Source of the DNA: Euglena gracilis
Taxonomy: Eukaryota; Euglenida; Euglenophyceae; Euglenales
Direction of reading: 5' to 3'
NCBI GenBank assembly: GCA_039621445.1
Contig: CP154956.1
Coordinates: 76,112,192-76,176,191, forward strand
Length of the DNA: 64,000 bases
The notes beneath the pieces were generated by a model. The model was not told where the DNA came from. It saw nothing but the letters and a program-made list of their open reading frames with translations, and searched no databases. Made by a program: the position numbers and the translations under genes. Shown here one piece after another: positions 18,953-33,900 of this stretch (position 1 is the first letter of the stretch; the number at the start of each line of letters is the position of its first letter).

Positions 18953-21900
18953 GTGTGTTTTGCATCTCCCCTGAAGTTCAACTGAAATGATTTATCAAAG
19001 TTGCCTCTTGTTTTGGGGGAACCATTTCCCTCGAATGGCAAGGCAAAGGAGACAGCTGGCAACCTGGAATGAACCCTGACCCTTTTTCAGTGTTGCGACA
19101 AGGACGGCGCCCCAAAGGGGTGACCAAAAGCATTTGGTTCCAGTTGGTTGCATCGATTCATGCCAAATTTGGCACCTTTTCCTAAGCAGGTTTGGTCCGT
19201 TGCCAAAGAAAGGGAGCATTCATCTTTTTTCGCCGTCTGAAAGATATGGTTGTTGAAAAAGCAATCATGTGAAAAATGCGTCTTGAGAGGAGGAGGTGCC
19301 GAATTCCCCAGTCTTGTCTCCTCAGGATTTCCGGAAGCTCCGAGAAGAGTTGATCGCAACTGGCATGTTTGATGCCTCCCCCCTCTGGTACTCATACAAA
19401 ATCAGCACCACACTGGGCCTTGGAGTGCTGGGTTATTTCCTGATGGTTCAGTATCAGATGTATTTCATTGGGGCAGTGTTGCTTGGGATGCACTATCAAC
19501 AGATGGGCTGGCTTTCTCATGACATTTGCCACCACCAGGTTCTTCTGTAGCTTTCATTGGTTTTGAATTTGTGTTTTCCACGTCGAGGGTGGTCGGCTGG
19601 ACCCTGGGTATCAATTCTGTTCGTCTATCTGGTTTGGGTCATGGTCGGCGTCAGGTTGGTCGTCTGGTTTGGGGCGTGCATTGCTTTTAAATCGAAAACT
19701 GGGTCCAATTCCACTGTTCGAGCGTGAAGCCGGGGGTATTTGGACCCAGTTGCTGAAACCAGGTATCAGAAGCCCTGGCTTCGCGCCCGAACCGGGGTTC
19801 TAGGTTTATTTTGCAGATTTCTCCAAATGTGTGCCAGCCAAATGACTGCCGTTTGCCCTTTTTTGGCTGGTCTAGAGGCTGCCCACACAGTTTTGTTTGG
19901 GGACGTTTGTCACTGGTTTCCCACCGGTGGTCTTGCAAAAACAAAATGAGTTCCACTGCAGCAACGAGGGATTTCCAAAAAGTTTATGTATGAACTCCGT
20001 GGGACAACTTTTGACAATGGATGATGGGCTCTTGGCATTTTCTTTTTGGACGGTTAAGGTCGCGTGCATTTTTGATCACGGCGACGAGGAGCAGCATGCA
20101 GCCACCGTCCAATGAAAGGAAATTTGTGATGGCGTCAAGGTGCAAGGTCGCTCCTGATCCCTTCGACTTTGACCACTGTGGCTGCTTTGCAGAGGGAAAG
20201 GCCCTCCCCATTCTCCTCGGCGCATTTGTGCCTTCGGTGCAATCTCATTTTCCCCAATGCTTCTCTGCGAGAAGAAGCAAAAGGCCGAAGGACCGGAGGT
20301 GCCTGTAGTTTGCGAGCAAGCACCTATAGCTAAAATGGCCTAAAATGGCCTAAAATGGCCTAAAATGACTTTTTGACCCCCTATAGGTGGGGGTCCCTAA
20401 AATGGCCTAAAATGGCCTAAAATGGCCTAAAATGGCCTAAAATGGCCTAAAATGGGAAAAATTCTGTTGCACAACAATTTTTTTGTGAACAACTGAAGCC
20501 ATTCAGGCAATGACTTTCGGTGTCTTTTGTTAATGTGGACGGCAAACGTAGACGGCACTCCTCCACCAAACAGTGGATTTGGTGGAGGAGCACAGCCCCA
20601 CAAGGCCCATGGTTTTATCCTAATAACACTCGTATCAGTCCCCAAATTCACAGCCCCAACCTTTTTTTGGTGGCTGAATTTTGAAGGTTTGAACAGATTA
20701 TTTTTTCTTACTCCTATCTTGTTGGTTTGCACCGATGTTTGTTTCGCAAATAATGAAACGGAAGCATGGGGAAAAAGTCAAAACAAAGATGAAAGATGTT
20801 GGAAAAATCTCAATTGAAATATAAAATTCTAGCATCATATAAATATAACTTTTGTAAGTAAATTTAATATTTCATTCTTTATGAATAGACATAAAATTAT
20901 TATGGATATTCTATGTATTTTATGTCGATATTTCGTGTGGGTATTTTATTATTATCAATTTTGTTGATATATTTTCCATATTTATAAAGATTTTATAGTC
21001 ATCAATTTTTAATTGTAGAATTAAAAATATAACATTAACATTATATTTAATGCAGTTTTAGTAATACAAATAACACATGTTTTCATACAATTTTAGTAAT
21101 AAAAGAGAAATAAGTTGAAATTAATAAATATATGTACTAAGTAAAAATAATATTTATTGATATAATGTGTAATTGTACAATAATTATTACTGCAATCATA
21201 TTATCAATAAAATTGGAATAATATTGGTATATATAATATGATAGAATATGATATATGTTATCCGTCAATAGGTACAGGATTAGGTTTATATATTTCATTT
21301 TTTTGCCTGGTGAAATTCAATTTGATTTTGGCATTGTTTTAGGCATGTATATCATTCATTTTATTATTATGATAAGTATTTAAAGAATAATTATTAAGAT
21401 CTGTAATACAAATAAAAATTCATTGTATTTTTTGGAAATAATTTTTTGTTTGTATTATGGATCTTAATAATTATTCTTTAATATTTATCATAATAATAAA
21501 ATGAATGATATACATGGCTGAAACAATGCCAAAATCAAATTGAATTTCACCAGGCAGCAGCATTATCTCTCAGAAAAAATGACTTCTTATTGCGAAATTC
21601 CGCAAAATGGTGTAGAATTCACAAAAAAAAAAGGGAGCCTTTTTGGTAGCAAATAAAAAAAATTATTTTTTGTCCAACGTTTTTTTTTCTCTGAAAAATT
21701 TCATCTACCGTAAATTCTTATTGTTCAGAATTCCTCTATGAATATGAATATAGACTTGTTGAGCTTCCCATTGTTTTGATCAGCGTTCATGAATTTTGCA
21801 TGCTTTTTTGGATGTACATTTGTTATTACCGAACAAGAGAAGGTTTGCACACGTTATGATACTGTTTTCGGGACAAAAATGACCAAAAATTATGATTTTC

Positions 21901-24900
21901 AGAACCCCCACCTATACCTTAAAATGGCCTAAAATGGCCTTAAATGGCCTAAAATGGCCTAAAATGGCCTAAAATGGCCTAAAATGGCCTAAAATGGGGG
22001 AATTTTTGGGCTTGACTATAGGTGCTTGTTTGCGAGGAAGAAGTTTTGCGGCTGTGTGACTTGACAAACTGGAACAACTTTTTAGAAAGCCTGGTGCCAG
22101 GGAACCTGCCCCCCGGCCGGCGGCATGGCACAGGCAAACAGCTTTTGTTGATTGTTGTGCTGCCTTTTGTCTTGGATATTTCACCAAAACCTCCGTGCCC
22201 CCCTCCCGCTCTGAAAGGTGAAAACTTCCCACTGTCAAATTCCAAAAAACTGCGTTCATGGTTAAAAACACAACAAAAAAAACAGATCCCTTGTCCTTGA
22301 CATGGTTGGTCCATGACACCCTCCTGTGTCAACCACGCTTTTCCCAAAATGCCATTTTTCTTCATGGTAAAGTGCACATCACACGCAGGGGTTTTCTTAA
22401 GGACCCCCCTGGGGGGGGGTCCAGCCTCCGGCTGGCAATGAGCTGCTGGCTGGACCCCCCCCCCCCGGGGGGATAGGGGGGGTCCGGGGCTGGAGGGGGC
22501 TGGGCTGGGCTGGGCTGGGTCGGTGAAAAACAAAAATTTCTAAAAATTTTGGCCATTTTCGACATTTTGGTGGATGGAGCCAGGTCAAGGCTGGGGGGCT
22601 GTGAAGGAGGAAGCTGTGATGAGGGGAAGAAATGCAGGGATAGGTGAGCTGGGTGGCCCAATTGGCTGGCCGGCCTTCGGCCGGCTGGCCCGGCCTCCGG
22701 CCGGGCTGGACCCAACTTTATTTCACTTGACCTCCCGGGGGGGGGGGGGGCTCCCAGCCCGAATTTGGGCTGCTGGCTGGATTTGAGCTGCTGGCTGGCT
22801 GGACCCCCCCTGGGGATGGGGTACCCTCTGGCTTAAGAAAACCCCTGATCACATGGCGTGTCCATGACCCCCCCCCTGTGTCACCGCATTTTCCCCATTC
22901 TTTGGCGTGTCAAGGACAAGGGGGGAGGTTTCCCCCTTTTCCCAGTGGCAAGCTTCGCTCTTACTCTGATAGAGATAAGAGCAGCGCCCCCCCCCCCCAG
23001 CTTGACCCCCAAGGAAAATTTTTCCAGGTTCAAGAATGCTCTGCGAGGAATGTTTGCCTGGCAGAAATGTTTTCTTCATCTGTCGAAGTGGTTTGGAAAC
23101 GTTGAAACATACAGTCCCCAAGATGATGTTTCAATGCTGATTGGGTGCCTTGGGATTTCATCCCATTTTATGGCACGTGAGCCCAAGTGTGGCGCATAGT
23201 CACAAAACGCATAGTCTTTGTGACTATGCGTTGAATCATGGAAAATGGAACACCCATTAAGTCCGGAAAGTGACCCCGGGTCCAACTTGACCCCCGAAGT
23301 TGACTCCCCTGTTGGGCCCAATTTGACCTGGGGAAATAACACGGGGGTAGGAGGAAATTGGCAGTTTTGGGTGTTTTTGAAGTTTCATTTTTTTGTCCCC
23401 ATTTCGACCCCAGTCAGGCCCAGTTGCAGCCGTGGGACCCCATGGAGGGGGCTTTTTTTTTTAAGCCTAAGTTTTCCAGCCTGTGTGTGAGCTGTACTCT
23501 CCTCTTGTGGGGGTCGTCAAGTGAGCCCTGTCCCTGCCCTAACCCCACCCCTCACCCTAACCCTACCCAGAACCAGGCTTGCGCCTAGTCGGGTGCCTAC
23601 CCCACGGGGGGGGGTGCTAGGGGCAGGCACCCCATAGCACCCGATCCGACCCCCCCGGGGGGGTTTTGGGGGGTGCCTGCCCCTAGCAGGCACCCCCCTC
23701 CGACCCCGGCGCCGAAGGCGCCGGGGGCCCGGAAAAGGCCATTTTCAATGAAAATTTTCTGGGTCCGGCCCGGACCCCTATCCCCCCGGGGGGGGGGTGT
23801 GCCTGCTAGGGGCAGGCACCCTATAGCACCCACCCCCCCCTCCCCCCGGTTGGTAAGCACAAGCATGCCCAGAACACCAACCGTAAACCCTGACCATCAA
23901 CCTGCACCCCAACATCAAACCTGACCAGGCTTCTGCTCTCGCAGTACCCGGGGGGGGGGGGTTGTCCAGATTTGGCCAGTGGAAATCCTAGTGAACCCAG
24001 ACAGGGCTGGATAGTGGAATTATTTTCCATTGACCGGTGCAAAGTGCCGAGGATTTTTTACAATCCCCAAAACCTGCCAGAAATGCCCATTTTGGCCTTT
24101 TTTTGGAACAACAGCCAAAACACACATTAAAACCTATTTCCAGTGCCCGATGCCTGTCTTGAAAATCGACTGACATTACGGGTTTTAGCAGGGGTGCCGT
24201 TCCAAATAAACGGTTTTCAAGACAGGCACCCGTTTGTATAAAACGGTTTTCAAGACAGGCGCCCGTTTGTATAACACGGTTTTCAAGACAGGCGCCCGTT
24301 TGTAACACGGTTTTCAAGACAGGCGCCCGTTTACTTGGGATGCAGGCAGCTGGTAACTGATTGAAGCCACAAAAGAATCTGTGAATCCACAATTGAAGGC
24401 ACAAAAGAATGTGTGGGGACTGGTGTCCCAGAGCTCAACAAGAGCTGAAATGGTGGTAACAACAGAAACGTGACAGACAAAAATCACCAGGACACGATCA
24501 CGACTGAAACCGATCGACTGCATAGCGTTGCGACAGCCCTCGCACATCCACCCAAACCTGGGTGGATGTCGGAGATCCACACACTTCCAGTGCCACCAAA
24601 CATTGCACACTTCACAGCGAACACCTCGAAAAAGTCGAAAAAGAAGTCGAAAAAAAGGTCGAAACGGTTTTCAAGGCAGGCGCCCGTTTGTATAAAACGG
24701 TTTTCAGAGGGATGTCGTTTCCTTGACGAAAACCACAAAAAAGGTTAAAAAAAACCACCGTGCAGGTTATTAATCGTCGAACGTTGTTCAAGACGCGGTT
24801 TTTAAACAAATCGACTGCACTAACGGTTTTAGCAGGGGCGCCGGGCGGCCTGGGGGCCTGGGCACCTTGGGGCCGCCCGCCTTGGGGGCGCCTGCTAAAA

Positions 24901-27900
24901 TCGTTACGCCCAACGCCTGAATATTTTGCACTTCACACCGTATATTTTTGCATTTCCGGTCAATATCTTTGCATTTTATCTCAAAAATGTTTGCACATGT
25001 TAAAAATTTGTTTGCATTTTATCTTAAAAATATTTGCATTTTATCCCAAAAATATTTGCTTTCGTTCCGAAAATTCTTGCACTTGGATCGGGTGTTTTGC
25101 ACTTTTGCCCTTTGAAACTTAATCGGCATGGATGTTTTTCATTGTGCAGTGCAACGCTTTTTTTCATTGTGCAAAAATAGAATGACGGATGGCAAATATT
25201 TTTTGAGGAAGTGCAAATATTTTTGGCAGCGCGGTGCAAAAATTTTTGAGGCCTTTGGGCAAATTTTTTGACGACGCTGGGCAAAAATTTTGACTGGTTG
25301 GGGCAAATGTTTTTGCCGGCCGTGGGCAAACATTTCAGACGCTAGGTGTAGTGGCAGTCGATTTTTGTGTAAATACCTCATTTCCATCTCGGCACGCAGT
25401 GCTGGACCCCCGGGGGGAGGGTGGTCCAGCAGCGACTTTTTTGTGTGCACTTGCACAGTTGATTTTCTTCAAAAAGGATTTTTGGTTGTTTTTCCTTTCA
25501 TTTTGCAGTTGTGCAGTCCTCCCCATTTTTCTGTGCAAAATTAGTCAAAATCAGTCTGTTTTTGCGCATCGTTGGATTCTTCATTTTTAAAACGAAAATT
25601 GACCGGCACCAGCAGTTTTAGCTGGGGGGCCCTGCGCCGCACCCTTGCTGAATCAGTTTCTGAAAACTCATTTCGTCTGGGCCTGCACGCCTGCCTTAAA
25701 GTCCATTCAGCCGATGCACCTGGGCTGAAATATTGCTAAATTTGTGATTTTGGCAAGTAAACGAGGCTGTCTTGGAAATCGACGACGTAAACAGATTTCA
25801 ATGCCTTGGAAATTACGGTCTTTGTCTCATTTTTCAGAACATTTTTCAAATACTCACTTTTCCTTTTCACAGTTCCTTTCATGGCCAGCCGCTGGGATCA
25901 TATGTGAGTCTGTTTCCACAGCTCAGGTTACAAATCAAGCCTCAATCGAAAACTCCTTAAAAACTCAATCATGTCGAGGCAAAAAAATACACCTCCACGC
26001 CTTCGCACCGGAAATTTTCCCTTGGTTTGTCCCCCCTCCCCCCCCCCCCGATATTGCAGTCCGGAGGAGGCGGAAAACCCTGCTCGAGGAGCGAAACTGA
26101 AAAATGGGCTGCAGGCTTCTGCTTAAGGGATTGCAGTACCCCCCCCCCCCCCCGGGGGGGGGGCTCTTGGGAACGAAATCGAGCAGCAACAGAAGCAGCA
26201 GCAGCCAGAAAGGGGAGCCGAAAACCCAAGGGGGGGGGAAGGGCAAGGAAAACACAAAACGGAAGTTTGAAGTCCCAGTGAATATGGGGTCGGACAATTA
26301 TTGGGAGTTGCTCCGAAGAAAGGGCCAGAAGCGGAATGCAGCGCCAGGCCTTAAACCAGACAGAAGCCAAAGTGCATCTAAGGGGGGGGGCTGGACTGCA
26401 GCTAGTCCAAATTTGGCTAGTGGGATTTCTAGCAGGGCTAGCTAGTGGAATTTTTTTTCCAGTGACCGGCGCAAAGCGCCGGAAATTTTTTTGCGACCCC
26501 CCAAAATGGCCCAAAATGCCCGTTTTTGGCCATTTTTGGGAAATTTTGGAACAAAATCAGCCAAAAACCTATTAAAAACCTCATTTCCACCTCGGCACGC
26601 AACTTTTTTCCAGTTGGGGGGATCCCCGGACCCAGTTGGGGGGATCCCCGGACCCCCCCCCCCCCGGGGGGGAGGGGGGGGTCTAGCTAGTCCATTTTTC
26701 CCAGTGTCTAGTCGATTGGCTAGCCAGTACCCCCCCTGGGGTCCTTAAGCAAAAGCCTGCTGGGCTGGCACGGGGTGCTGCTGTCTGTTCTCAGGCAGCA
26801 GCACTGGCAGGAAAGGGGAAAATAATGTGAAAGAAATTGTGAAGAGAAAATTATTCGAATTTTTTGTCAAAAGGGTTGTCCATCTCCAGTTTTCTTCCTT
26901 TTCCCCCCTGGATTGCACTTTGTGATGACTGACTTGAAAGGTGGTTTGTTTGTTTGAGGTGCAATTTGACAGGTTTCATTTGCAACCACAGTCTCATTCT
27001 GCAGACTTTCAAGAACCGGAACTGGAACAACCTCGTGGGACTGGTATTTGGCAATGGTCTGCAAGGTTTTTCCGTGACATGGTGGAAGGACAGGTGTGTT
27101 TTGCTTTTGGCTTTTGACAGTCCCACCCAGACATTCATTTAGTGTGGTACGCCAAGGTTGTCATTTTGTGGTTCACTGTGGACACCAAAATTTTTTTTGT
27201 GGTTCACGTGTGGACACCAAACATTTGGGTCAATAAATCGATTTTTCTAAAATTTCTTAATTGGTGAAAATTTCGAAAATGGTGGGGAGTCAAAGGAAAT
27301 GTCCAGCAACCTGCATTGAAGCCCTTTGAAGCCCTATCTAACCGTATTTTGATTTCCCCGCAACTCCCTGCCCAGCCCGAGTTACAGCCATTTTTCGGCC
27401 AATTTGGGCCATTTTGTACAGTTTTGGCCTGTTTTGACTTAGCCGTTTTATGCCATTTTTGGGTTAAAAAGGTGGAAAAAATTCGAAAAAAAATCGAAAA
27501 AATTGCCCGCAACGATTCTTCCTGGACCCAGAGAACTGTTTTTGAGTCGAAAATGAGCGTTTTTTGCCCCCCCCCCCCCCCGTCCCCGGATCAGATATAA
27601 CGAGGACGTATATGGCTTAGGTTGGTGTGTGTCCCCCCCATACCCTCCTGGCCCACAGGGAGGGGTGTGCGGACCCTCCCCCTGTCAGGGGGTCCGGACC
27701 GACCCCGGGGTGGTCCGGACCCCCCCCCCCTGGGGGCCAGGAGGGGGGGGGGGGTGGGGGGGACACCCCCCCACCTAAACAGTGGCGCAGTCCAGGTGAC
27801 CGATTTTTGGCCCGGCGCAAAGCGCCGGGCCAAAAATTTGACATCCAGCGAAATCAAAGCGCAAGCAGCACATAGTGTTTTTTCATCAGGTCAATGGCAG

Positions 27901-30900
27901 AAAATTACCAAAAACTCCGGCGCTTCGAAGCGCCGGAGGAAAAAATTGACCTTTTTGGGCCACCTGTCCTTATATCGAACCCTGGGCCCCCCTGTTTTTG
28001 GCCTGGAACCCATGCATTTGGGTGCAAATTTTTATATTGGGCCTCAAGAGGGTCCTAAAATGCACACCCGGCGCAGAGCACCAGAATTTTTTTTTGCCCC
28101 TGTAGAGGAGGGGGGGGTGGGAGCCCCCCCCTTCGAAACTAGGGGGGTTGGGGGACCAGGTTTGAATAGTGTTGAGCTCTTAATGGGACTTGCACGTAAT
28201 GGACGAGGGAAAAGACTAGCATTGCAAATTTCGCATAAATTATTATTTACAGATTACACACCTGCAATTTACAGTTACTTACAGTAATTTTTGAAAGGTT
28301 AAGAGGTCAGCGACCCCCTCCCATACCCCCCACACCCCTTTGCTTCGATTTTTCGACTTTTTTGACCCGGAAATTGAGAAGTTTCGACGACCGAAAACTG
28401 GAAGTTGGAGGGGGGTCCCCCCACCCCCCTCCCCTCCTCCGAGATTCCCATACAAGCCTGGGGGTGTGATTTGCTGCCACATTTTACAGATTGAGCCGGA
28501 GCCAAGGTCCACAATTTGGCGTCTCAAGATCAATCCGCTTTTAGTTGTAAAACTTGATTTTTTTCCGACCCTCAATCAAGTTTTGTGGGCAACAAAAATT
28601 TTTGTGGACACCAAATTTTTTTTTGTGGTTCACCTGTAGACACCAATAAAATTTGTGGTTCACACGTCTTTTGTGAACCACACTAAGTGAATGTCTGGTC
28701 CCACCTTTTGATTCGGCCTGGGTTGTGAAACTTTTGATTGGTGTTTCCCCATCAGGCTTCTTTTTACACCTAACATCTGAAATGTTTGCCCACGGCTGGC
28801 AAAAATGTTTGCCCCAACCTGTCAAAAAAAATTTGGCCAAGGTGCTAAAAAATTTCTGCACTGCCCCAAAAATATTTGCACTTGTTACGAAAAAATTTGC
28901 ACTCCGTCATTTTGTTTTTGCTCAACGAAAAAACCTTCCACTGTGCAATGGGAAAGATACACGCCAATTGAAGTTTCAAAGGGCAACTGTGCAAAACGTC
29001 CAGATGCAAAATTTTTCGGAACGGAGGCAAATATTTTTTGGGTAAAGGTGGTCGGGAAAACATTTTTGAGATAAAGCGCAAACAAATTCGTGGCATGAGC
29101 AAACATTTTTGAGATAAAGTGCAAAAAAACAACCGGAAGTGCAAAAATATACGGAGTGAAGTGCGAGTCGTTAGGTGTAAGTCAGAAGACCCCCCTCCGG
29201 TCCGAGTGTGGGTTTTGGCGCAAAGAGCCGAAAAATTTTTGGGGAATGCCCTCAGACGGCTGATTTTTTGGGGAGGGTCCCCCCGGGGGGGGGGTGTCCC
29301 ACACTGGGCTGGGTGGGGGGGGGCTTGAAAAAGAGGCCTGTTCCCCACAGGTCCATCACATAAGGTAGCAGCCTGGCTGTGGGGGGGTTCTGTGGGGTAC
29401 GTACCTGGTATAAGTCACGTACCTGGTACAAGCAGGTACGCGACAGGTCCTGGGGGGTACATACCAGGTGCGACCCCCCCACACCTGCGCCGACAAGGCC
29501 TGTGTCTAAACAGGTACGTACCCCCCCAGGACCTGCGTGTACCTGTACAGGTACAAGCAGGCACGCAACAAAAGGACTTTTTTGTTACTTTGGGGCCCCC
29601 CAACAATTGACCAACAAAAGGTGCGTACCCCCCCCCCAGGACCTGCGTGTACCCCCCCAGGACCTAACAGGTACAACAGGTCGGGGGGGGGGTACGTACC
29701 CCAGGTACGTACTCCCCCAGAACCCCCCCAGGCCAAGACCGAGATCCCATCACTTGCATACATACATCCATGCATACATACATTCCCCCCCCCTTGTCCT
29801 TGACACGCCTTGTCCATGACACACCCCCCGTGTCAACCGCACTTTTCCCGTACCTAAAAAGAGTAAATTGTTTTTGACACAATTCACGTCTCTGGAGCTA
29901 ATTACACATACATACTACATACATACATACATAACATACATAACACATTACATACATAATGGAGTTATTGTTGATGCTATGGTGATTGGGCCCTCAAACC
30001 GACGCCCAGATTACCTGGCCATCATTTTGCTGCATGTTTTGTGGTACGGTTCCCATGACACGGCGTGTCCATGACACACCCCCCGTGTCAACCGCACTTT
30101 CCCCGTATTTTGGCGTGTCAAGGACAAGGGGGGGGGAATGTACATACATGTATGCATGCATGCATACATACATACATACATACATACATACATACATACA
30201 TACATACATACATACATACATACATACATACATACATACATACATACATACATACATACATACATACATACATACATACATACACATACATACATACATA
30301 CATAACGAGGCACAAGAGGTAATGAAGCTTGGGTAAGCTTGGGGTAAGCCTTGTAAGCTTGGAAGCTTACCAGCGATTGAAATCCCGACCATGAAGCAAT
30401 TTTCATCATCTCATGCACCAAACTCTGTTGGAAGCGGGTCTCTCCCCCATTTGGTGGGTGTTTTTTTTGAGGATTTTTGGCAGTTGGGAAATGTGGGTGG
30501 GTGAGTCGCTCTTTTTGTTTGGGTGCTTGTTCTAAAGAAAAAGTGGTCCACGTGGTGCATCCTTGGTCCTATGGCGGGTGCATTTTTCCGCGCTCCCCCC
30601 TCCAGGGGGAGGTTGATTTTTCTCCCCCTCCAGGGGAAGACTAAAAATGAATTTGCAGGGCTGTTCAGGAATCCCCGCAACCCAATGGGTGGTGGGCGAC
30701 CCCTTGGCGCCTTCGGCATCGAAGGATTTTCTCTTTGGGCGGCACCATGGTGGGAGAGGGGTCAACCCCCCCCCCCACCAGGCCTTCCCGTACAGCCCTG
30801 GTTTGGGGCTTATTTTTATATCCCTTCTCTCCCAGACACAATGCACATCATTCGGCAACCAATGTTCAAGGGCACGACCCTGATATTGACAACCTCCCCC

Positions 30901-33900
30901 TCTTAGCCTGGTCTGAGGATGACGTCACACGGGCGTCACCGATTTCCCGCAAGCTCATTCAGTTCCAGCAGTACTATTTCTTGGTCATCTGTATCTTGTT
31001 GCGGTGTGCTGTGTGTGTGCTGATGCGCAACAAAAACAAATTCATCTTTCGACTTTTTTTTTGTAACACTGCCAACAAGGCTTGTCTCTGAAGAAATCCC
31101 CCCCCCCCCGGATAATTCCCAATGGTGGCAGATTTCGGCAAATTCGACTCCAACCAACCGAAAAGCAATCTCATCATGCATTTTTTTTTTCAGTCAGTTT
31201 TTGACCTCTGGGTTTCGGTGAACCTCCCGAGTCATGTTGGACAGGGATTTCGTTTTTGCAGGGTTTGAACCTCCTGGGTGGTGTGGTCAGATTTGGCTGA
31301 AGGATTCTTTTGATGGATCTCCGAGGGAGAGGATTCACAAGCAGCCAGCAGTCACAGAATTTCTTCTAATGCCTCTGGCCTGTCATATGCCAGAGGCATT
31401 ATGGCATCATTTTGCAAGCCCTGCCCAGAAAAGGCTATATAGCTTATGTATGTATGTGATTGTGTGTATGCATGCATGCATGCATGTAGTATGTATGTAT
31501 GTATGTATGTATGTATGTATGCCAGGGGTTTTTTTAGTCGTGGACCCCCGGGGGGGGTAGGGTGGGTGGGTCCAGCCGAGCCCCCCCCCCCCCCGGAGGG
31601 GGGGGTGGGATATACTTTTCGGCGCCGCAGGCGCCGAAAAATGCTATTTTTAGCACTTTTCGCGATTTTCAGCCATTTTTTGTGGGTCCCCCGGGACCCC
31701 CCCCCCCGGGGCCCCCCCAGGGGTGGGTGGGTGGGGGGGACCCCCCCGGTCTTAAAAAAAACCCTGATGTATGCATGTATGTATGTATGTATGCATGCAT
31801 GTATGCATGCATGTGTGTATGCATGCATTCAGGACAATTGGCCTTTCTGCCTGCAAAGAGGATCACAAAGAGCATCCATCAGAAGCATCCCCGACGTCTA
31901 GTGATGATGTTCTTTTCCACTCCCCACTCCTCTTCAGGTTCATTTGGTGTTTCCAGAGCGTGTTGACCGTGCGCAGTTTGAAGGACAGAGATAACCAATT
32001 CTATCGCTCTCATCCAGGATGTCTTCCGGCCCCAACGGCATGGGTTGAGGTGGCCATTTGTGTTTGGGTTGTTAAAAAAAGGGTGCCTCTCCCCCTCCAT
32101 GACCAATGAATGCCCTTGCCCCAATGAACGGGGTGTTCGGACCGTCTGGATTGCCACCATATACCTTATCTGCACGGAAAGCCAGCAAGTGCCCAATGAA
32201 CGCCCCCCTGTTTGGACAGTCAGGATTGTCACCTTGGTGTTTATTGGGCTTGGGGGGGTACTTTGTCTGCTAATGTGCCCTAATTTTTTTTCGCATTGTT
32301 TCAAATTGTTTTGTTGGGGGCAATTGGTTTTGGAACGCAGCCTATATTTAGCCCCATTTTCGGTCCCAAGTTTGGACGACCAAGAAGAAGAAGAACACCG
32401 CTTTGACTTGATTTCGGCTGAATCACCAACATCCGAGGAGTCAGGAGGTGATGGATCTGAAGCTGATGTTTTATATTTGGGGGGTTGAGCGGGAAGAGCA
32501 GGGGGCAGACAGAGTACCTCCTGAGTTGCCTGGACATCTTGGCTATGCCAAAGTGTGTGGGCACTCAGTTCAGGCACTCTGCAGCCGAATGCGCCCGATA
32601 ATTTTCGGGTGTGAGATTTCGTCTATTTGACCTCTCCACCTGCAAAATTTTCCAGGTGGTGGTGCTTGGCAGTGCCTCCAGGATACTCCGAGACCCTCCA
32701 TTCATGCCTCCAAGGTAGCTGCCACGAAGCACATCCTGGCCCCAGTATAAGAAGGAGGCCATTGGCCTCGCCCTGCACTGGACCTTGAAGGCCCTGTTCC
32801 ACTTATTCTTTATGCCCAGCATCCTCACATCGCTGTTGGTGTTTTTCGTTTCGGAGCTGGTTGGCGGCTTCGGCATTGCGATCGTGGTGTTCATGAACCA
32901 CTACCCACTGGAGAAGATCGGGGACTCAGTCTGGGATGGCCATGGATTCTCGGTTGGCCAGATCCATGAGACCATGAACATTCGGCGAGGGATTATCACA
33001 GATTGGTTTTTCGGAGGTGTCTCTGAAATTTCTGCCTTCGCTGCCTAGATGGTTTTACTCTGTTCCCCCCCTCTTTCCTTGGTGTCAGAACCTTTAACCC
33101 TCCCCAAATGACCTGGCGGCCTAGCACTTAGGCGCAGGGCGGTCCATAAGGGACGGGATTTTTTTTTTTAGTTAAGGACCGCCCCTTAAGGACCCCCCCA
33201 GGGCAGTTTTGGACCCGAAAAAAATTTTCCAGCGCCTTTGGCGCCGGGTGTTTTTTTTGACCCATTTTGGGACCCATATGCAGGCACCCATAGCTAAAAT
33301 GGCCTAAAATGCCTAAAATGGCCTAAAATGGCCTAAAATGGCCTAAAATGGGGAATTTTTGGGGCTTGACCATTGGTGCTTGCCAAGGTTGACTGCTTGT
33401 TTTTTTAAAAAAAAACTTGCTTTTTTAAAAAAATTTGTCTTTTTTAAAACAAGTGTTTTTTAAATTTTTTTTTTAAAAAATATGTTTTTTTTTAAAAAAA
33501 ATTGTTTTTCTTAAAAAAAACTTGTTCTTTTTATAAAAAACATGTTTTTTTTAAAAACAAGTTTTTTTTTAAAAAAATTTTTTTATATAAAAAAACACAA
33601 CAAAAAAACGTCTGGAAAAACTAAAAAAACGTCACTTTTTGATGACCCAAAAAATGACTTTAGAACTTTTCCCTCAAAAAATGGCCATTTTGCAAGGAAA
33701 ACTCCCTCAAAGCCCCATTTTTCACACCTTCCAAAAAATCAACATTTTCTCAAAATTTTGATTTTAAGAGGTTTTTGAAGCAAAAAAATTGAATATCCAA
33801 AAAATTTGACAGTAAAATTTGACTGTGCCAAAATTTGGTCCACTTTTTTTGACCTTCGTTATTTTCCACCCCCCTCCTAAAACTACCAAATTTAACCCTG

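Noticed and set aside
30150-30305. Tyr-Ile-His-Thr and Met-Tyr-Val-Cys ORFs
   Set aside because: Translation of a TACA microsatellite in different frames.
32012-32030. GT donor at 32021 for exon 5
   Set aside because: It leaves the wrong phase: joining to the acceptor at 32745 gives an immediate stop.
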